This document shows, piece after piece, positions 63,640 through 64,000 of a stretch of 64,000 bases of DNA. The notes under the pieces were generated by a model that did no database searches, had not been told where the DNA came from, and was given only the letters and a program-made list of their open reading frames with translations. Position 1 is the first letter of the stretch, and each line of letters opens with the position of its first letter. Origin of the DNA: Darksidea phi (Eukaryota > Ascomycota > Dothideomycetes > Pleosporales > Lentitheciaceae); the NCBI GenBank assembly GCA_030770425.1, contig JASJFT010000202.1, positions 1 through 64,000 on the forward strand. Direction: 5' to 3'. The position numbers and the translations under genes were made by a program.

Positions 63640-64000
63640 GAGCTTATTACTATTAGTAAGATTCGTTGACCGTATAGAAGAGAAACTTTAATAGTAGCTA
63701 AAGGAGGCTTAAAAAGCTTAGAACGAGCTTCTTAATAAGCTAGTAGAGGCTTAGATACGAGTATATCGTTTAGAAAAGTAAAGAATAGTCCTTTATAAGA
63801 AATTAGCGGTATAATCCTAGATATTAAAAGCTAAGCTAGATAAAGAGAAGGTAGAGCTTCGGCGGCTAGAGTAGTAGGAGGATTTAGAAGTCTCTCTAAC
63901 TACTCTAGATATTACTTATAATATTATAGATAATATTACTCTTTCTAGTCTATTAAACGCCTCTTACCTTACTAAAGATAAAACTAGCTTTCTTAACTTA
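63640..64000 (+). pseudogene. Probable antisense coiled-coil frame of A6 (best-kept copy, runs off the edge)
   Basis: The clearest version of the extra frame. From about 63660 it reads VDRIEEKL, then heptads including LLNKLVEA, IRVYRLEK and KEKVELRRLE before a DLEVSLTTLDI segment. Only TAA/TAG interrupt it, at sites expected for Gln, Arg or Trp. Leu/Val at a and d positions with Glu/Lys/Arg elsewhere indicate a coiled coil. It is antisense to the element and next to its 3' LTR. No known function can be assigned. Confidence 0.55.

Larger units (their letters stand above)
62862..64000 (-). mobile_element. A6: chromodomain-type gypsy element, 3' end only, nested in A5
   Basis: The 3' LTR (62862-63300) and the post-pol region are in the window; pol, gag and the 5' LTR lie beyond the right edge. 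It has the same orientation as A1 and A3. The left flank ataac (62857-62861) would be the target duplication. It interrupts A5 just before that element's 3' LTR. Confidence 0.9.

Noticed and set aside
2296..64000. Centromere or mitochondrial origin suggested by the very high AT content
   Set aside because: The AT richness is explained by RIP of nuclear LTR elements. No satellite array or mitochondrial gene is visible, although a pericentromeric position cannot be excluded.
2296..64000. tRNA or rRNA genes
   Set aside because: None was recognised by eye in this region; apart from the half-tRNA primer site in element C, no tRNA-like or rRNA-like stretch was seen.

Overview
This window looks like a block of repeat heterochromatin from a filamentous ascomycete (Pezizomycotina). 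From about 2,300 to the right edge, the dinucleotides CA and TG are almost absent (I saw only a few dozen in ~61.7 kb), while TA is hugely enriched and CG, CT and CC survive. That is the signature of repeat-induced point mutation (RIP), which converts CpA to TpA on both strands. No intact protein gene exists in this part: every reading frame is cut by TAA/TAG where the family has Gln, Arg or Trp codons. The species cannot be named from the sequence.

Layout. (1) 1-2,295: the 5' end of a weakly mutated Ty3/gypsy element (family D, minus strand) with its 435-bp LTR and gag. (2) 2,296-4,400: unassigned AT-rich DNA. (3) 4,401-4,668: solo LTR of gypsy family B. (4) 4,682-11,763: complete gypsy element A1 (minus). 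(5) 11,769-17,264: unassigned sequence containing a decayed gene (about 13.7-15.3 kb) with eight near-identical 43-45-nt introns. (6) 17,270-22,851: complete Ty1/copia element C (plus). (7) 22,857-24,893: unassigned DNA holding a solo LTR of family D. (8) 24,899-36,261: element A2 (plus), lacking its 3' end and split by complete element A3 (27,810-34,808, minus). (9) 36,262-37,385: unassigned. (10) 37,391 to the right edge: gypsy element B1 (plus), whose 5' LTR is split by complete element A4 (37,568-44,585). B1 is cut in its integrase at 50,001 by B2, B2 is cut in its reverse transcriptase by A5, and A5 is cut twice, by a Fot1/pogo-type DNA transposon (56,139-57,987) and by A6 (62,862 to the edge).

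The boundaries are well supported. The paired LTRs of A1, A3 and C match exactly in length within each element (481, 440 and 251 bp). Family B LTRs are 268 bp in all three copies once the A4 insertion is removed. Family D LTRs are 435 bp in both copies. Five-bp target duplications are visible for A1, A3 (one C/T difference), A4, C and the two solo LTRs, and a TA duplication flanks the Fot1-like element.

Family A (six copies) carries gag, protease, reverse transcriptase, RNase H, integrase and a C-terminal chromodomain. Chromodomain elements tend to insert into marked heterochromatin, which fits its repeated landing inside other transposons. It also has a probable extra coiled-coil frame on the opposite strand between pol and the 3' LTR. 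The most unusual feature is the multi-intron pseudogene: its introns are far better conserved than its exons, and the exons between them are multiples of three, which resembles introner-like elements.
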